Below, piece after piece: positions 53,980-63,822 of a DNA stretch of 64,000 bases; position 1 is the first letter of the stretch; every line of letters starts with the position of its first letter. Origin of the DNA: Gammaproteobacteria bacterium UBA7376 (GTDB lineage Bacteria > Pseudomonadota > Gammaproteobacteria > Pseudomonadales > Azotimanducaceae); NCBI GenBank assembly GCA_002470275.1, contig DKNY01000068.1, positions 14,675 through 78,674 of the forward strand. The letters are read 5' to 3'. A program made the translations under genes and the position numbers. Under the pieces are notes generated by a model, which worked only from the letters and a program-made list of their open reading frames with translations, did no database searches and was not told where the DNA came from.

Positions 53980-54219
53980 GGAGAGAGCCTACAAGATCGT
54001 AGGGAGGCAGGAAAGTCTGGTGCCCTATGGGGTCAACGGCAGTTCAGATTCCAAGCCCTGTTCGTGGATTGCAACGGCTGAAGAATCCGCGATACTGAAG
54101 CGCTTGCTCGGGTTAGGCCATCATCACCGCTGGTCCCGGAGCCGACGCAGGAAGAAGCGGAAAAGCAACAGCACTCGGGCCTAGATTTTGGTGCTCGAAA
54201 AGTTAACGGGAAACAACGT

Positions 54220-56886
54220 ATGTCAGCTCAAATTCTGGAAACTCAACCTAGGGCAATCAGGCTGGTAGATTACGCACCGCCAGACTATACAACGGATGAG
54301 GTAAGGCTTGAATTTGATATCAGCGACGAAGTCACCCGGGTAACGTCCACGCTATCTGTGCGTCGGCTACGAGAGGCGGCCTCTGAGCTTCTGCTCTTTG
54401 GTGAAGATCAAACGCTGGTGTCGCTGAAGCTGGATGGGCGTTCGTTGAGCAGTAACGAATATGCCCTAGATGATGAAACCCTTCGCATCCCCGGACTCGG
54501 TGAATCCCATGAAGTTGAGGTGGTGAGTGAGATTTATCCTCAAAAGAATACGGCGCTAGAGGGGCTTTATAAATCTAGCGCCATGTACTGCACCCAATGC
54601 GAAGCCGAGGGTTTTCGCAAGATCACCTACTATCAGGATCGTCCAGATGTGCTCGCTAAATTCACAACCACCATCACGGCTGACGCAGAGCGTTATCCGA
54701 CCCTGCTGTCCAATGGCAACTTGGTCTCTAGAACTCGGCTCGAAGATGGCAGGCTGCAAGCGGTTTGGCAGGACCCCTTTAAGAAACCCAGCTACCTCTT
54801 TGCCCTGGTGGCGGGCAACCTGGCTTTGCTAGAGGACACGTTTACTACCCTCAGCGGTCGAAAGGTTGATCTGATGATTTATTCGGAGCCGCACAATATT
54901 GACCAATGCGGTTATGCCATGGACGTTTTGAAACGATCCATGCGTTGGGACGAGCAACGCTTTGGCCGTGAATACGACCTGGACATTTTCATGATTGTAG
55001 CCGTTGAAGATTTCAACATGGGGGCGATGGAGAACAAAGGACTCAATATCTTCAACACCTCCTGTGTTCTGGCGACGGCGGATACCGCTACGGATGAGGC
55101 CTTCCAGCGCGTCGAGGCCGTTGTGGCCCACGAATATTTTCATAATTGGTCGGGTAATCGCGTGACCTGTCGCGATTGGTTCCAGCTAAGCTTGAAAGAA
55201 GGCTTCACGGTCTTTCGAGACGCAGAATTTTCAAGCGACATGAATTCTCGGGCGGTTAAGCGCATTGAGGACGTAAGTTTTTTACGCGCGGTCCAGTTTG
55301 CCGAAGATGCGAGCCCCTTGGCGCATCCGGTAAGGCCGGCGAGCTACCTAGAAATATCGAACTTTTATACGACGACTATTTATGAAAAGGGGGCAGAGGT
55401 GGTCGCCATGTACCGTAGTCTGCTGGGTGATGAAGCCTTTCGTCACGCCACCGATCTTTACTTCGAACGACACGACGGTACCGCGGCGACCACAGATGAC
55501 TTTGCCGCAGCCATGGCAGAAGTGGGGCAAATTGATTTAGATCAGTTCAAGCGTTGGTATACCCAAGCCGGAACCCCCACCCTCTCCGTGGCGGAGCATT
55601 TCGACCAGGGCGTATTGCAAATAACCGTTACCCAGCGCGGTGCGTCTCTTGCGGGTCAACCCGAGGCGTTGCCGTATCATATGCCGCTGAGCGTGGGGCT
55701 GATTGATCAACAGGGGCAGCCCCTGTCCTGGTCTGATCTTGAGTTCTCCACAGCATTTGGAGAGTGTCAAATCCGTGATCAGGGTGAGACGTTGATGCTT
55801 GGCATCCGGCAGGAAAAAACGGAGTTGATCGTTCGCGGTTTGTCGACGAAGCCGGTGGTGAGTTTCTTGAGGGGTTTTTCTGCACCCGTGCTGGTGGAAT
55901 ATCCGCGCAGTGATGAGGAGCATGGCTTTCTGGTTATGCACGATAAGGACGGCTTCGTGCGCTGGGATTCCCTGCAGACCCTTTGGCTAAAGCTATTTGA
56001 TGCAGCCCAGGAAAATCCCACCACGGATCCCGTAGCGGTGCTTGGCCAATTGGCTCGCTCTATTTCCGAGTGGGATAACTCTGAACAACTGATGTTGGCG
56101 GCCACGATGCTTTCGGTGCCCGCAGAAAATTACCTCTTTGAACAGTTGAAGGGCTTCGACGTTGATCAACTTCTTGATGTCCGTGATGGAGCGTTATTGC
56201 GGGTGGCCACCGAGCATGGGGCGCTGTGGGCAGAGTTAGTGGACAGATGCGAATCAGGTCAGGGCTACACCTCTGATGCCCTAGGCATGGCCAGGCGGGC
56301 ATTGGGTAATGTTGCCTTTGGCTATTGGAGCAAGACACTCGATGGCGTGGCCCTTGAGGATGCTCTGATGGCGCGATATCGCGCAGCGGATAATCTAACG
56401 GATCGTCGGGCGGTGTTGTCCATCGCCTCCCGCAGTCAGGTTTTATCTGCGGAGTTCCGCAGATCCCTGTTCGCGGAGTTTTATGAGACCTGGCAGGACC
56501 ACGCCTTGGTGATTGACCTTTGGTTCAATCTGCAGGCGCAAAGTCCCCAGATCGACATTGATGGGTTACAGGCCTTAGTGGCACATCCAGCCTTTGATCA
56601 ACGTAATCCGAATCGAGCGCGCTCGGTCTACGGGGCTTTCGGTATGTTGAACAATCGTCGCTTCCATGCCCTGAACGGCAGCGGCTATGAGTTTTTGGGA
56701 CAGGCCGTGGCAGTGATCGACGGCCTTAATCCACAGTTGGCTGCCCGTCTAGCGACCCCTCTAACGCGTCTGGGTCGATACGATTTGACTCGTCAGCGGT
56801 TAATGAGAAATCAACTTCAGCTCCTTTCAGACCGCCCCAGCCTATCCAAGGATTTATATGAAATCGTCACCAAGTCCTTAGCGTAA
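54220..56886 (+). CDS. pepN: Aminopeptidase N PepN
   Basis: 888 residues, full-length gammaproteobacterial M1 aminopeptidase. The exopeptidase loop GAMEN is at 268-272 and the zinc motif HEYFHNW (His304, Glu305, His308) is followed by the third ligand Glu in LSLKEGFTVFRD. The C-terminal about 350 residues fit the alpha-helical Ig-like/superhelical domains of PepN. Cytosolic enzyme of peptide turnover. The start ATG follows a weak AACGGGAAACA. Monocistronic, convergent with the Bat operon. Confidence 0.97.
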   Translation: MSAQILETQPRAIRLVDYAPPDYTTDEVRLEFDISDEVTRVTSTLSVRRLREAASELLLFGEDQTLVSLKLDGRSLSSNEYALDDETLRIPGLGESHEVEVVSEIYPQKNTALEGLYKSSAMYCTQCEAEGFRKITYYQDRPDVLAKFTTTITADAERYPTLLSNGNLVSRTRLEDGRLQAVWQDPFKKPSYLFALVAGNLALLEDTFTTLSGRKVDLMIYSEPHNIDQCGYAMDVLKRSMRWDEQRFGREYDLDIFMIVAVEDFNMGAMENKGLNIFNTSCVLATADTATDEAFQRVEAVVAHEYFHNWSGNRVTCRDWFQLSLKEGFTVFRDAEFSSDMNSRAVKRIEDVSFLRAVQFAEDASPLAHPVRPASYLEISNFYTTTIYEKGAEVVAMYRSLLGDEAFRHATDLYFERHDGTAATTDDFAAAMAEVGQIDLDQFKRWYTQAGTPTLSVAEHFDQGVLQITVTQRGASLAGQPEALPYHMPLSVGLIDQQGQPLSWSDLEFSTAFGECQIRDQGETLMLGIRQEKTELIVRGLSTKPVVSFLRGFSAPVLVEYPRSDEEHGFLVMHDKDGFVRWDSLQTLWLKLFDAAQENPTTDPVAVLGQLARSISEWDNSEQLMLAATMLSVPAENYLFEQLKGFDVDQLLDVRDGALLRVATEHGALWAELVDRCESGQGYTSDALGMARRALGNVAFGYWSKTLDGVALEDALMARYRAADNLTDRRAVLSIASRSQVLSAEFRRSLFAEFYETWQDHALVIDLWFNLQAQSPQIDIDGLQALVAHPAFDQRNPNRARSVYGAFGMLNNRRFHALNGSGYEFLGQAVAVIDGLNPQLAARLATPLTRLGRYDLTRQRLMRNQLQLLSDRPSLSKDLYEIVTKSLA

Positions 56887-56890
56887 CCGC

Positions 56891-58603
56891 TCAACCCGCA
56901 TACAGCGGGGGCAGAGAGGCACGCTTAGGTCTACGGCTCGGGCTGGTTAGGCGCGTTACAGCGCGCCTGCCGTTGTCGATCTGATCCGCATTGAGGGTGG
57001 CGTCTTGATCTGAGGCCTGGGAAAAAGCGTTTCGCGCGAGCGCCTCAAGGAAGGGGCCGGCTAGCGGCGAGCTCTGTGCAAAGGCCTCAAGACCTGCGCT
57101 TGGCCCTACCCGGAACCGAGCTTCTACATAAGCCGACAGGGCGGGGCGAATCGTGGCAACCCGACCGCTATCGATGGCGTGAAGCAGGGTGCCCTGAAGC
57201 GTGTCCAGGTCGCGCTTGGCGTGCCCAAGGCGATGGCCTGACACCCTGATCTTTCGATAAAGGGTGATGCAGATCAGCAGAATCGCGCAGCCTATCAGCC
57301 CCCCCACTAGCCCTTTCAGAAAACTGGACAGGCTCATCCCGCCGTTATCAGAGACGGGTTCGGCAGGCACCTTTGAAACGGAATCGGGTTTTTCGCGGGG
57401 TATTGCTGCTGAGATGGTGTCCGGAGCGGCTGCGCCAATCACGGTCAGAGCGAGAGCGTCCAGCGTCGTGACCTGGAGAGCGTCGGTATCCGTATTCCAC
57501 CAAGAGATGGAAAGGCCCGGCAGGCTTTGAGCCCCTGGCATCAATGGCACGATATCCGCTGTCCATATTCGCTGACCATACATGCTGTCGCTGCGGGCCT
57601 CGTCTAAAATTTGAGGCGGTTTAGGATAGAGCCGGAAATTACCGCCATCCTGAGAGACGTCGAACCCGGCGATACTTGCACCGGTGTTGCCCCGAACCTG
57701 GACGGCTATTCGGCGCTGAATACTCTCACCAGTGCTGATTTCTGCCAGGTCTGGGGTGAGGGATTGAGTGATCTGCAGGGAATGGGCAGGCAGCCATGGC
57801 TCATTTCTCGGGTAGCTCGATGGGATGGGTTTGACCAGGATGGTTTTGGGTTCGGTGCGAATACGAACGCCCTTACGCGTGACGCGCCCTTGATCGAATA
57901 GCCGAACACTGGCGGAAATGCTGGCGGCGGGGATTGAGAGCCTGCCACTGGTTTCAGGAAAAATAGCGAAGCGTTGTTCAAATACCCCGTAGCTGCGGCC
58001 CTCGCGATTGGTGGTGCCGGTACGTGCTTCGCCTAGCTCCACCACTAACGCATCAACAATGTCCGGCGGGGGAGGTTGTCCGCCAAACAGCTGTACCCCT
58101 TCGCCATAAAAGAGACGCCGGACCATAATCAATTCGGCCTGGACATAGACGGCATCAGCAGAGAAGTCCTGCTCGTAAAACACGAGGCTATCTATCCGGT
58201 TGCGCGTGTCTTGGTTAAGGGCTCGCACGTCAAGCGCCAGGGCTACCGTTTGTTTATCGCCAATGGTGATCGGTGGGATTGTAAGCCGCCCGACGGTCTT
58301 CGGCTGAAGTGTGATTTGATAGTCCACCCAGCTTTGAGTTTGGCCGTTGGTGTAGCGGTACTGGCTGCTGGTATTGACGCCCATAACATGAAAGTCCGAA
58401 CTTAAGGGTGATAGGTCGGGAGTCTCGCTCTGCTGCGTTCCTCGATCGCGGATCAATAGCTGCACAGAGTCCAATTCTTCAATAATCGTATCTGACAGCC
58501 TTACGTCGAGTTCCGCCTGGGCTCCGGGAGACAGGAGCAGGAGCGCAATCAGCCCCGACAGGATGCGTCTCATCGAGGCAAAAATAGGGCGTTGGGCTAC
58601 CAA
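56891..58603 (-). CDS. batD: BatD-like oxygen-tolerance protein
   Basis: 570 residues. Signal peptide (SGLIALLLLSPGAQAE), several immunoglobulin-like beta domains with DTIIEELDSVQLLIRD, WVDYQITLQPKTVGRLTIPP and a C-terminal membrane helix GLVGGLIGCAILLICITLYRK followed by a cytoplasmic helical tail. This layout is typical of BatD, a periplasmic-facing component of MoxR/Bat systems linked to stress and envelope integrity. TTG 58603 is preferred because GGGAG lies seven bases upstream; ATG 58573 would shorten the n-region. Last gene of the operon. Confidence 0.85.
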   Translation of the reverse strand: MVAQRPIFASMRRILSGLIALLLLSPGAQAELDVRLSDTIIEELDSVQLLIRDRGTQQSETPDLSPLSSDFHVMGVNTSSQYRYTNGQTQSWVDYQITLQPKTVGRLTIPPITIGDKQTVALALDVRALNQDTRNRIDSLVFYEQDFSADAVYVQAELIMVRRLFYGEGVQLFGGQPPPPDIVDALVVELGEARTGTTNREGRSYGVFEQRFAIFPETSGRLSIPAASISASVRLFDQGRVTRKGVRIRTEPKTILVKPIPSSYPRNEPWLPAHSLQITQSLTPDLAEISTGESIQRRIAVQVRGNTGASIAGFDVSQDGGNFRLYPKPPQILDEARSDSMYGQRIWTADIVPLMPGAQSLPGLSISWWNTDTDALQVTTLDALALTVIGAAAPDTISAAIPREKPDSVSKVPAEPVSDNGGMSLSSFLKGLVGGLIGCAILLICITLYRKIRVSGHRLGHAKRDLDTLQGTLLHAIDSGRVATIRPALSAYVEARFRVGPSAGLEAFAQSSPLAGPFLEALARNAFSQASDQDATLNADQIDNGRRAVTRLTSPSRRPKRASLPPLYAG

Positions 58604-60351
58604 ATTTGATCTCCCTGACGACGGCTATAGTCGCCCTGGCGCAGCCTTCTCTTGGTTTCATGCTGAAATTTTCGGCGCAGCAAGCCGCCGGGATCATCGG
58701 GTACCCGTCGCAGCCATTTTTCCAGCGCAGCCTCTTTTTCTTCCTGTCGCTGCTCTGCGTCGGACTGCTCCCCGGGTTCTTCAGTTTCGGCCTCTTCTGC
58801 CTGCTGCTCGGAGGCCTTAGGCTCGGGCTGCTCGGCCTCTTCTTCTTGGGCACTTTGCTCCTGGGCGTCTTCCTGAGAGGACGAGGGTTCTTGTTCAGCC
58901 GATGACGCCTGGTCCGCTTCAGATTGCTCGGTCTCCTGCTGTTGTTTGAGTTGTTCAACCAATGCCTTGTTGAAAGCGGCATCTTCGTGGTCAGGGCGCT
59001 GGGCAAGGGCCTGATCATAGGCCTCAATTGCGGCGTCGAAGTCCCCGAGTTTCGCCAGAGCATTGCCCAGGTTATACGGCCCCTCTTTCCCGCCGCTCTG
59101 ACTGTAAAGGCGCGCCGCCTGCTCATATTCCCCGCCCCGATAGAGGGCGGCAGCGCGCCAAGCGTCGTCCTTAAAGAGTGACCGAGCTTTGTCGTGCTCT
59201 CCCGCCTGCAGGGCTTGGTAGCCTCGCTGGTCTGGTCGCTGCCACAGTCCCTGCCATAGGTTGCCCAAGGGGTGCGGTAGGCTCTGGTTCGCGGCCATAG
59301 GGGTGCTGTCCTCGGCAAGGGGGGACCCGGTGGGGACCGATAGCACGAGCAGCATGCCCACCAGGGCGCCTCGGCGAAAGCAGATCAGGAGGATGGGCGC
59401 CATAACCAGGGCCAGCCAGAAGCCTTGGTCCATCCAGGTATCGAATTCTCGCTCGACCTCAATGGTGACATCCTCCGTAGGGAGCCGCGTCGCCAAGGCA
59501 ACTTCGATATCCGCATCGTTGAGGGAGAGGGGCGCATAGTTGCCATAACTCTGTTGGGCTGCCTGCGTCAGCAGGTTGGGAGAAAAATCCACTTTAATGA
59601 TGCGCCCTTGGTCATCGGTCAAGAACTGACGATCTGGTCCTGGGGCGGAGAGGGGAACCTGAGTTCGCTCGGATTTGCCAACGCCAATGATGGAGATGGG
59701 GAAGGCCTTGCTTCTATGTCTGGCAAAGATGTTGGCAGTCTCAAGACCATCCGTCAGCAGAACAATTCGTCCCTCCTGCATGCCCGCATTGGCCAAGAGC
59801 TCCCGGGCCAGGGCGACTCCGTGATCGGCATCGCTACCGAAAACGGGCATCATTGCGGGCGTCAGGGCCACCAATAAATTCTCAATAGTCTTGGTATCTT
59901 CAGTTAGCGGCACAACCTTGTGCGCGTCTCCCGCGAAGACGACCAAGGCAGTCATGCCCTCTTGGCGCAGCCGCAGAATATCCACAATTTTTTGTTTCGC
60001 CCGCTCAACTCGAGAAGGAGAGACGTCCTCCGCGAGCATGGAGAGGGAGAGGTCCAGTACGATGACCAGGGATTCGTTATTTTTTTCAACATTTTGCGGC
60101 AGCCTTTCCCAGGTGGGACCTGCAATGCCAATCAGTCCAATGCAGGCGAGGGCCGATAACAGATAGCCCATGCCGCGACTGCGACCGTGCTCCTTGGGAT
60201 CCATCAGGACCGCCAGCAAGTCCTCGCTCACCGCTGCTCGCCAGGTATTAGATGCGCCAACATGGCGAATCCAAAAGTAGATGATTATCGCTAGAGGGAT
60301 AAGGCCCAGGAGCGCCGCAGGCCGTAGAAAGTGAAACAGCTCAGGAAGCAT
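58597..60351 (-). CDS. BatB-BatC fusion: VWA membrane protein with TPR domain
   Basis: 584 residues. Two N-terminal membrane helices, then a VWA domain with the metal-ion site DLSLSM and TDGLE, a further helix (WLALVMAPILLICFRRGALVGML), then TPR repeats with AALYRGGEYEQAARLYSQ and LGDFDAAIEAYDQALAQRPD. The last about 100 residues are a low-complexity acidic, Gln-rich region ending in a basic tail. It combines BatB and BatC functions in one chain. It overlaps batA and batD genes at its ends. Confidence 0.9.
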   Translation of the reverse strand: MLPELFHFLRPAALLGLIPLAIIIYFWIRHVGASNTWRAAVSEDLLAVLMDPKEHGRSRGMGYLLSALACIGLIGIAGPTWERLPQNVEKNNESLVIVLDLSLSMLAEDVSPSRVERAKQKIVDILRLRQEGMTALVVFAGDAHKVVPLTEDTKTIENLLVALTPAMMPVFGSDADHGVALARELLANAGMQEGRIVLLTDGLETANIFARHRSKAFPISIIGVGKSERTQVPLSAPGPDRQFLTDDQGRIIKVDFSPNLLTQAAQQSYGNYAPLSLNDADIEVALATRLPTEDVTIEVEREFDTWMDQGFWLALVMAPILLICFRRGALVGMLLVLSVPTGSPLAEDSTPMAANQSLPHPLGNLWQGLWQRPDQRGYQALQAGEHDKARSLFKDDAWRAAALYRGGEYEQAARLYSQSGGKEGPYNLGNALAKLGDFDAAIEAYDQALAQRPDHEDAAFNKALVEQLKQQQETEQSEADQASSAEQEPSSSQEDAQEQSAQEEEAEQPEPKASEQQAEEAETEEPGEQSDAEQRQEEKEAALEKWLRRVPDDPGGLLRRKFQHETKRRLRQGDYSRRQGDQIW

Positions 60352-61363
60352 GGTCGACCTCCTGAGCGTGCCGAGCGCGAATCAAATCGAATAACAGCAG
60401 CAGGCAGAACAAGATCAGGCTAATGGCAAGTGGCCAGTAGTACAGCGCCTGGGTGGGTCGAAAAATTTCCGCTTCCTGGTCTACGGGTTCAAGCTCGTCG
60501 ATCAAATCATAGATGGCGAGCAGGGTTTGCGGATCTTTGGCGCGAAAATATCGTCCGCCGGTGGCCCCCGCAATTTTTTCTAGGGTCTGCTCGTCGAGGT
60601 CTGCTGAGGGATTGGATACTCTTCCGGTTAGGCGCCCGAGCAGGCCTGGAACTCGCATTTCTTCAGCACCCACACCCACGGTGTAAATACGAATGCCGTC
60701 TCTAGCCGCCAGCTCTGCTGCTTTTTCGGGTTCAACTTCGCCCACATTGTTGGCGCCGTCGGTCAGGAGGATGAGCACTTTTTCTTCCTGAGGGCGTTCT
60801 CTTAGGCGCTTGACCGCTAGACCGATGGCATCGCCGATCGCCGTCTTTCCCCCGGCGATGCCCACTGGTGCCTCCATTAGAAGGCTTTCTAGGCTTTTCA
60901 GGTCAAAGGTAAGAGGTGCCTGAAGATAGGCGTTGGTGCCGAATAAAATGAGTCCAACCCGGTCGCCGCCTCGGGCTGCTATGAACTCGGCGATAACCGC
61001 TTTGACCACGCTCAACCTGTCGATGAGGTCGCCCTGAACAACCATATCCTCAGTGGCCATGCTGCCCGAGATGTCCACGGCGAGCATGAGGTCTCGTCCC
61101 GTGGTCGGCAGGCTGACCGGGTCGCCAATCCATTGAGGCCGTGCGATGGCGGTGATCAAAAGCAACCAGATGATGAACAGAGCAGTCAGTCGCACCCACT
61201 GGTTTCGGCTGTCCGTTTGCCGATGTTCAATGACTTCCTGGAAGTCCACTAGATTAGGGACGCTCAGCGCCGCAACGGGCCGAGCCTGACGCTTGCTCAG
61301 CAATCTCACAACCAGCGGAAGTGGGAGAGCCAGGAAGGAGAGAGGCCACACCCAGTCAATCAT
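60341..61363 (-). CDS. batA: BatA-like VWA-domain membrane protein
   Basis: 340 residues from ATG 61363. N-terminal helix, second helix LTALFIIWLLLITAIARPQW, VWA domain with metal site VDISGSMATED and LTDGANNVG, and a C-terminal helix (YYWPLAISLILFCLLLLFDL). BatA/BatB VWA proteins form the membrane-bound core with the MoxR ATPase as partner. The ATG overlaps the stop of the DUF4381 gene; a TTG two codons earlier is possible. Confidence 0.9.
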   Translation of the reverse strand: MIDWVWPLSFLALPLPLVVRLLSKRQARPVAALSVPNLVDFQEVIEHRQTDSRNQWVRLTALFIIWLLLITAIARPQWIGDPVSLPTTGRDLMLAVDISGSMATEDMVVQGDLIDRLSVVKAVIAEFIAARGGDRVGLILFGTNAYLQAPLTFDLKSLESLLMEAPVGIAGGKTAIGDAIGLAVKRLRERPQEEKVLILLTDGANNVGEVEPEKAAELAARDGIRIYTVGVGAEEMRVPGLLGRLTGRVSNPSADLDEQTLEKIAGATGGRYFRAKDPQTLLAIYDLIDELEPVDQEAEIFRPTQALYYWPLAISLILFCLLLLFDLIRARHAQEVDHAS

Positions 61364-61901
61364 GACCAATCGCCTCTGTTTTCAGCCGATACGCTAGGTA
61401 TTGTGCCGGGCTCCGCTTGGGGTGAAGGGCGCTGATTAAGCGCTTTAGGGTCGCGTACAGGTCCGCCAGGTCTGTTGGGGTGGGTTCAGGTACTGGTGCA
61501 AAACGCCTGTTGCCCAGCATCCGACCTGCACCTTGGGTAAAGAAATCCCGTTTACTGAAGTGATCCAGCGCTCTAAGCCAAACTTCATCCGCCTCGGGTC
61601 CAAGGTCCTCTATGCCTAGGCATTTCACCAGCACGCGCTTGAGGATTTCATTGCTTTGGTTGAGGTATTGCAGGGCTTGGATGTGGCCTTGCTGGAGTTC
61701 ATCGTAGCTGGCCTGCAGGAGCCTTAAGGCTTCTCGAATGGGCGCCCGCTGACGCCAGGCACCATAGAGACAGTACGTCAGGTAAAGGCTCGCTAGCAGG
61801 AGTCCGATCGCGAGCACCCACCATCCGGGCGCGGGTGGCCACCAGGACGGTTCGCTGGGTAGGTAAATATCGCGCAGCGCCGCGAGAGGATCGGTATTCA
61901 T
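61356..61901 (-). CDS. DUF4381-domain protein of the MoxR/Bat operon
   Basis: 181 residues from ATG 61901. One membrane helix (GWWVLAIGLLLASLYLTYCL), and a cytoplasmic helical domain with LNQSNEILKRVLVKCLG and the Trp-containing start YLPSEPSWWPPAPGWW. This is DUF4381, which sits between DUF58 and BatA genes in most such operons. The exact role is not known. Its start overlaps the DUF58 stop by four bases (ATGA). Confidence 0.9.
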   Translation of the reverse strand: MNTDPLAALRDIYLPSEPSWWPPAPGWWVLAIGLLLASLYLTYCLYGAWRQRAPIREALRLLQASYDELQQGHIQALQYLNQSNEILKRVLVKCLGIEDLGPEADEVWLRALDHFSKRDFFTQGAGRMLGNRRFAPVPEPTPTDLADLYATLKRLISALHPKRSPAQYLAYRLKTEAIGHD

Positions 61902-62836
61902 GAGGTCCAGGCGTGGTGGTCCCAATGCGGATCTGCTGTGCTTAGGGACGTATAGGTGAGTCGGCCTTCGAGGGATTTCAGCGCTTGGACCCGCTCCTCA
62001 AAAACCCCGCGATAGCGACGCCTTAGCGAGTCATCGCCAGAATTGAATTGATGCCGGCGTCCAGCGCTGCTGATCGCGTATTGGTTGGCGGGAGGCAGTT
62101 CTGCATCCAGTGGGTCCACGATGTGCAGCAGTCTGACCAGATGGTCCTGAGCAAGGGGCAGCAACTGATCCTGCCAGGCGGAGATCGGCCCACTAAAGTC
62201 GCTGATGACAAAAATCCGATAGCGCGCGCCCGCTAGCTGTCTAAACTTACTCAGGGCGCTGGCGGAGGATGCTGGGCCGCGCTGCGGCGGCAGTCGATTG
62301 AGATTTTGATTTGCTGTAGCGATGGCGGCTAAGAATCGAGCAACAGCCTTCTGGGTCTGTACAGGTTTGAATAGCTGCTCACGGCCGTTACTGACAACCA
62401 TTCCCCCGACGCGATCACCAACGGCAGTGACCTGCCAGGCGATCCGAGCAGCAAGCTCGCCAGCAGCCACAGACTTGAGACGCTGTATCGAACCAAAAAA
62501 CATATGCTGATTCTGGTCGACAAGGATGAGCGCAGGATGTTCTCGCTCTTCCCTAAACAGTTTGGTATGCGGCGTATTTTTTCGCGCGGTAACCCGCCAG
62601 TCAATGGTCCTGACATCATCGCCGGGTTGGTACTGCCGCACCTCGGCAAAGTCAATGCCGCGACCCTTGCTGCTGGAGAGGCGCTGTCCGGCTCGGCTGC
62701 CGCTAATTTGAAAGCGCCCGCTGGCTCCCTGGCGAAAGGGTCTGTGACGCAGTCTGAGCAAGGCCTCTAAGGAGAGGTAGGGTCCGGTGATGATGTCGCT
62801 GACCGGGCGCGCCGAGGACGTATTGCGATTAGTCAC
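61898..62836 (-). CDS. DUF58-domain protein of the MoxR/Bat operon
   Basis: 312 residues. DUF58 signature GRGIDFAEVRQYQPGDDVRTIDW followed by ARKNTPHTKLFREEREHPALILVD, and a divergent VWA-like fold around it. In MoxR systems the DUF58 protein is the soluble partner that links the AAA+ ATPase to the membrane VWA proteins. Starts with GTG, 11 bases after the MoxR stop. Confidence 0.92.
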   Translation of the reverse strand: MTNRNTSSARPVSDIITGPYLSLEALLRLRHRPFRQGASGRFQISGSRAGQRLSSSKGRGIDFAEVRQYQPGDDVRTIDWRVTARKNTPHTKLFREEREHPALILVDQNQHMFFGSIQRLKSVAAGELAARIAWQVTAVGDRVGGMVVSNGREQLFKPVQTQKAVARFLAAIATANQNLNRLPPQRGPASSASALSKFRQLAGARYRIFVISDFSGPISAWQDQLLPLAQDHLVRLLHIVDPLDAELPPANQYAISSAGRRHQFNSGDDSLRRRYRGVFEERVQALKSLEGRLTYTSLSTADPHWDHHAWTS

Positions 62837-62847
62837 CTGAGCTGCCT

Positions 62848-63822
62848 TCAGGGAACAGGAACAAGGGCCAGAAGACGGTCAATCAGTTCATCACTTGAGA
62901 TGCCCTGAGCGTCTGCCTCGAAGCTGCGAATGAGCCTGTGTCGCAGCACATCGGGCGCCATGCGCTGAATGTCCTCAGGGGTCACGAAATCTCGCTCCTG
63001 CAGCCAGGCGTTGGCTCGTGCACAAAGGTCCAGCGATATGCTGCCCCGGGGGCTCGCCCCGTACTCCAGGTAGGGCGCAAGATCGGCTGGCGGGTTGCGC
63101 GTGGCCATAATGATCTCAATCAAATAGCGCTGTACCGGCTCGGCCATGTACAGATCAAGCATCTCGCGCCTGCCCGCCTGAACTTGCTGTTCAGAGACCA
63201 AGGGGGTGGCTAACGCCGGGGTGTTGGTGCCGAGAGATTCTGCACGGACCAAGTCGAGTATCAAGGCCTCGGCTTCTCGATCCGGGTACTCCACGCAGAC
63301 CTGCAGTAGGAATCGGTCTAGCTGTGCCTCGGGTAAGGGGTAGGTACCCTCCTGCTCGATTGGGTTCTGGGTTGCCATCACCATAAATAGGTCCGGTAGG
63401 GCAAAAGTTTGGCGTCCAAAGCTGACCTGTTTTTCCGCCATGGCTTCGAGCAACGCCGACTGGACTTTAGCCGGCGCCCGATTGATCTCATCCGCCAGAA
63501 TAAGGTTGTGAAAGATGGGCCCCCGTTGAAAGGTGAACGTGGCGTCTTCCTGCCTGAAGATTTCTGTGCCGGTAACGTCACTGGGCAGTAGGTCGGGGGT
63601 AAACTGGATGCGATGAAAATCGCCCTCAATCACATTGGCGAGTGCCTTGATAGCCCGCGTCTTGGCGAGGCCAGGCGCGCCTTCCACAAGAAGGTGTCCG
63701 CCACAGATCAGGGCCATAAGCATCCTTTCAACGAGGATGGGTTGGCCAATGACCTGCTCCTGGAGAGCTGACCGGGCCGCCTGAATGGCTTCTGAGGGTG
63801 TAGGACTTGATTTAAAGTTCAT
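62848..63822 (-). CDS. MoxR-family AAA+ ATPase
   Basis: 324 residues from ATG 63822. Walker A LVEGAPGLAKTRAIKAL, Walker B LILADEINRAPAKVQSALLEAM, sensor-1 ATQNPIEQEGTYPLPEAQLDRF and the lid domain GASPRGSISLDLCARA. MoxR ATPases act as chaperones that load cofactors or assemble complexes together with VWA proteins. First gene of the operon running to 56891. The open frame extends 49 codons upstream without family likeness. The ribosome site is weak. Confidence 0.94.
   Translation of the reverse strand: MNFKSSPTPSEAIQAARSALQEQVIGQPILVERMLMALICGGHLLVEGAPGLAKTRAIKALANVIEGDFHRIQFTPDLLPSDVTGTEIFRQEDATFTFQRGPIFHNLILADEINRAPAKVQSALLEAMAEKQVSFGRQTFALPDLFMVMATQNPIEQEGTYPLPEAQLDRFLLQVCVEYPDREAEALILDLVRAESLGTNTPALATPLVSEQQVQAGRREMLDLYMAEPVQRYLIEIIMATRNPPADLAPYLEYGASPRGSISLDLCARANAWLQERDFVTPEDIQRMAPDVLRHRLIRSFEADAQGISSDELIDRLLALVPVP

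Noticed and set aside
53978-54184. 68-codon ORF between the XdhC and pepN genes
   Set aside because: Composition is arbitrary and Arg/Lys/Ser-rich at the end, there is no recognisable family, and it overlaps the XdhC start region. It may be chance; a real small gene cannot be excluded.
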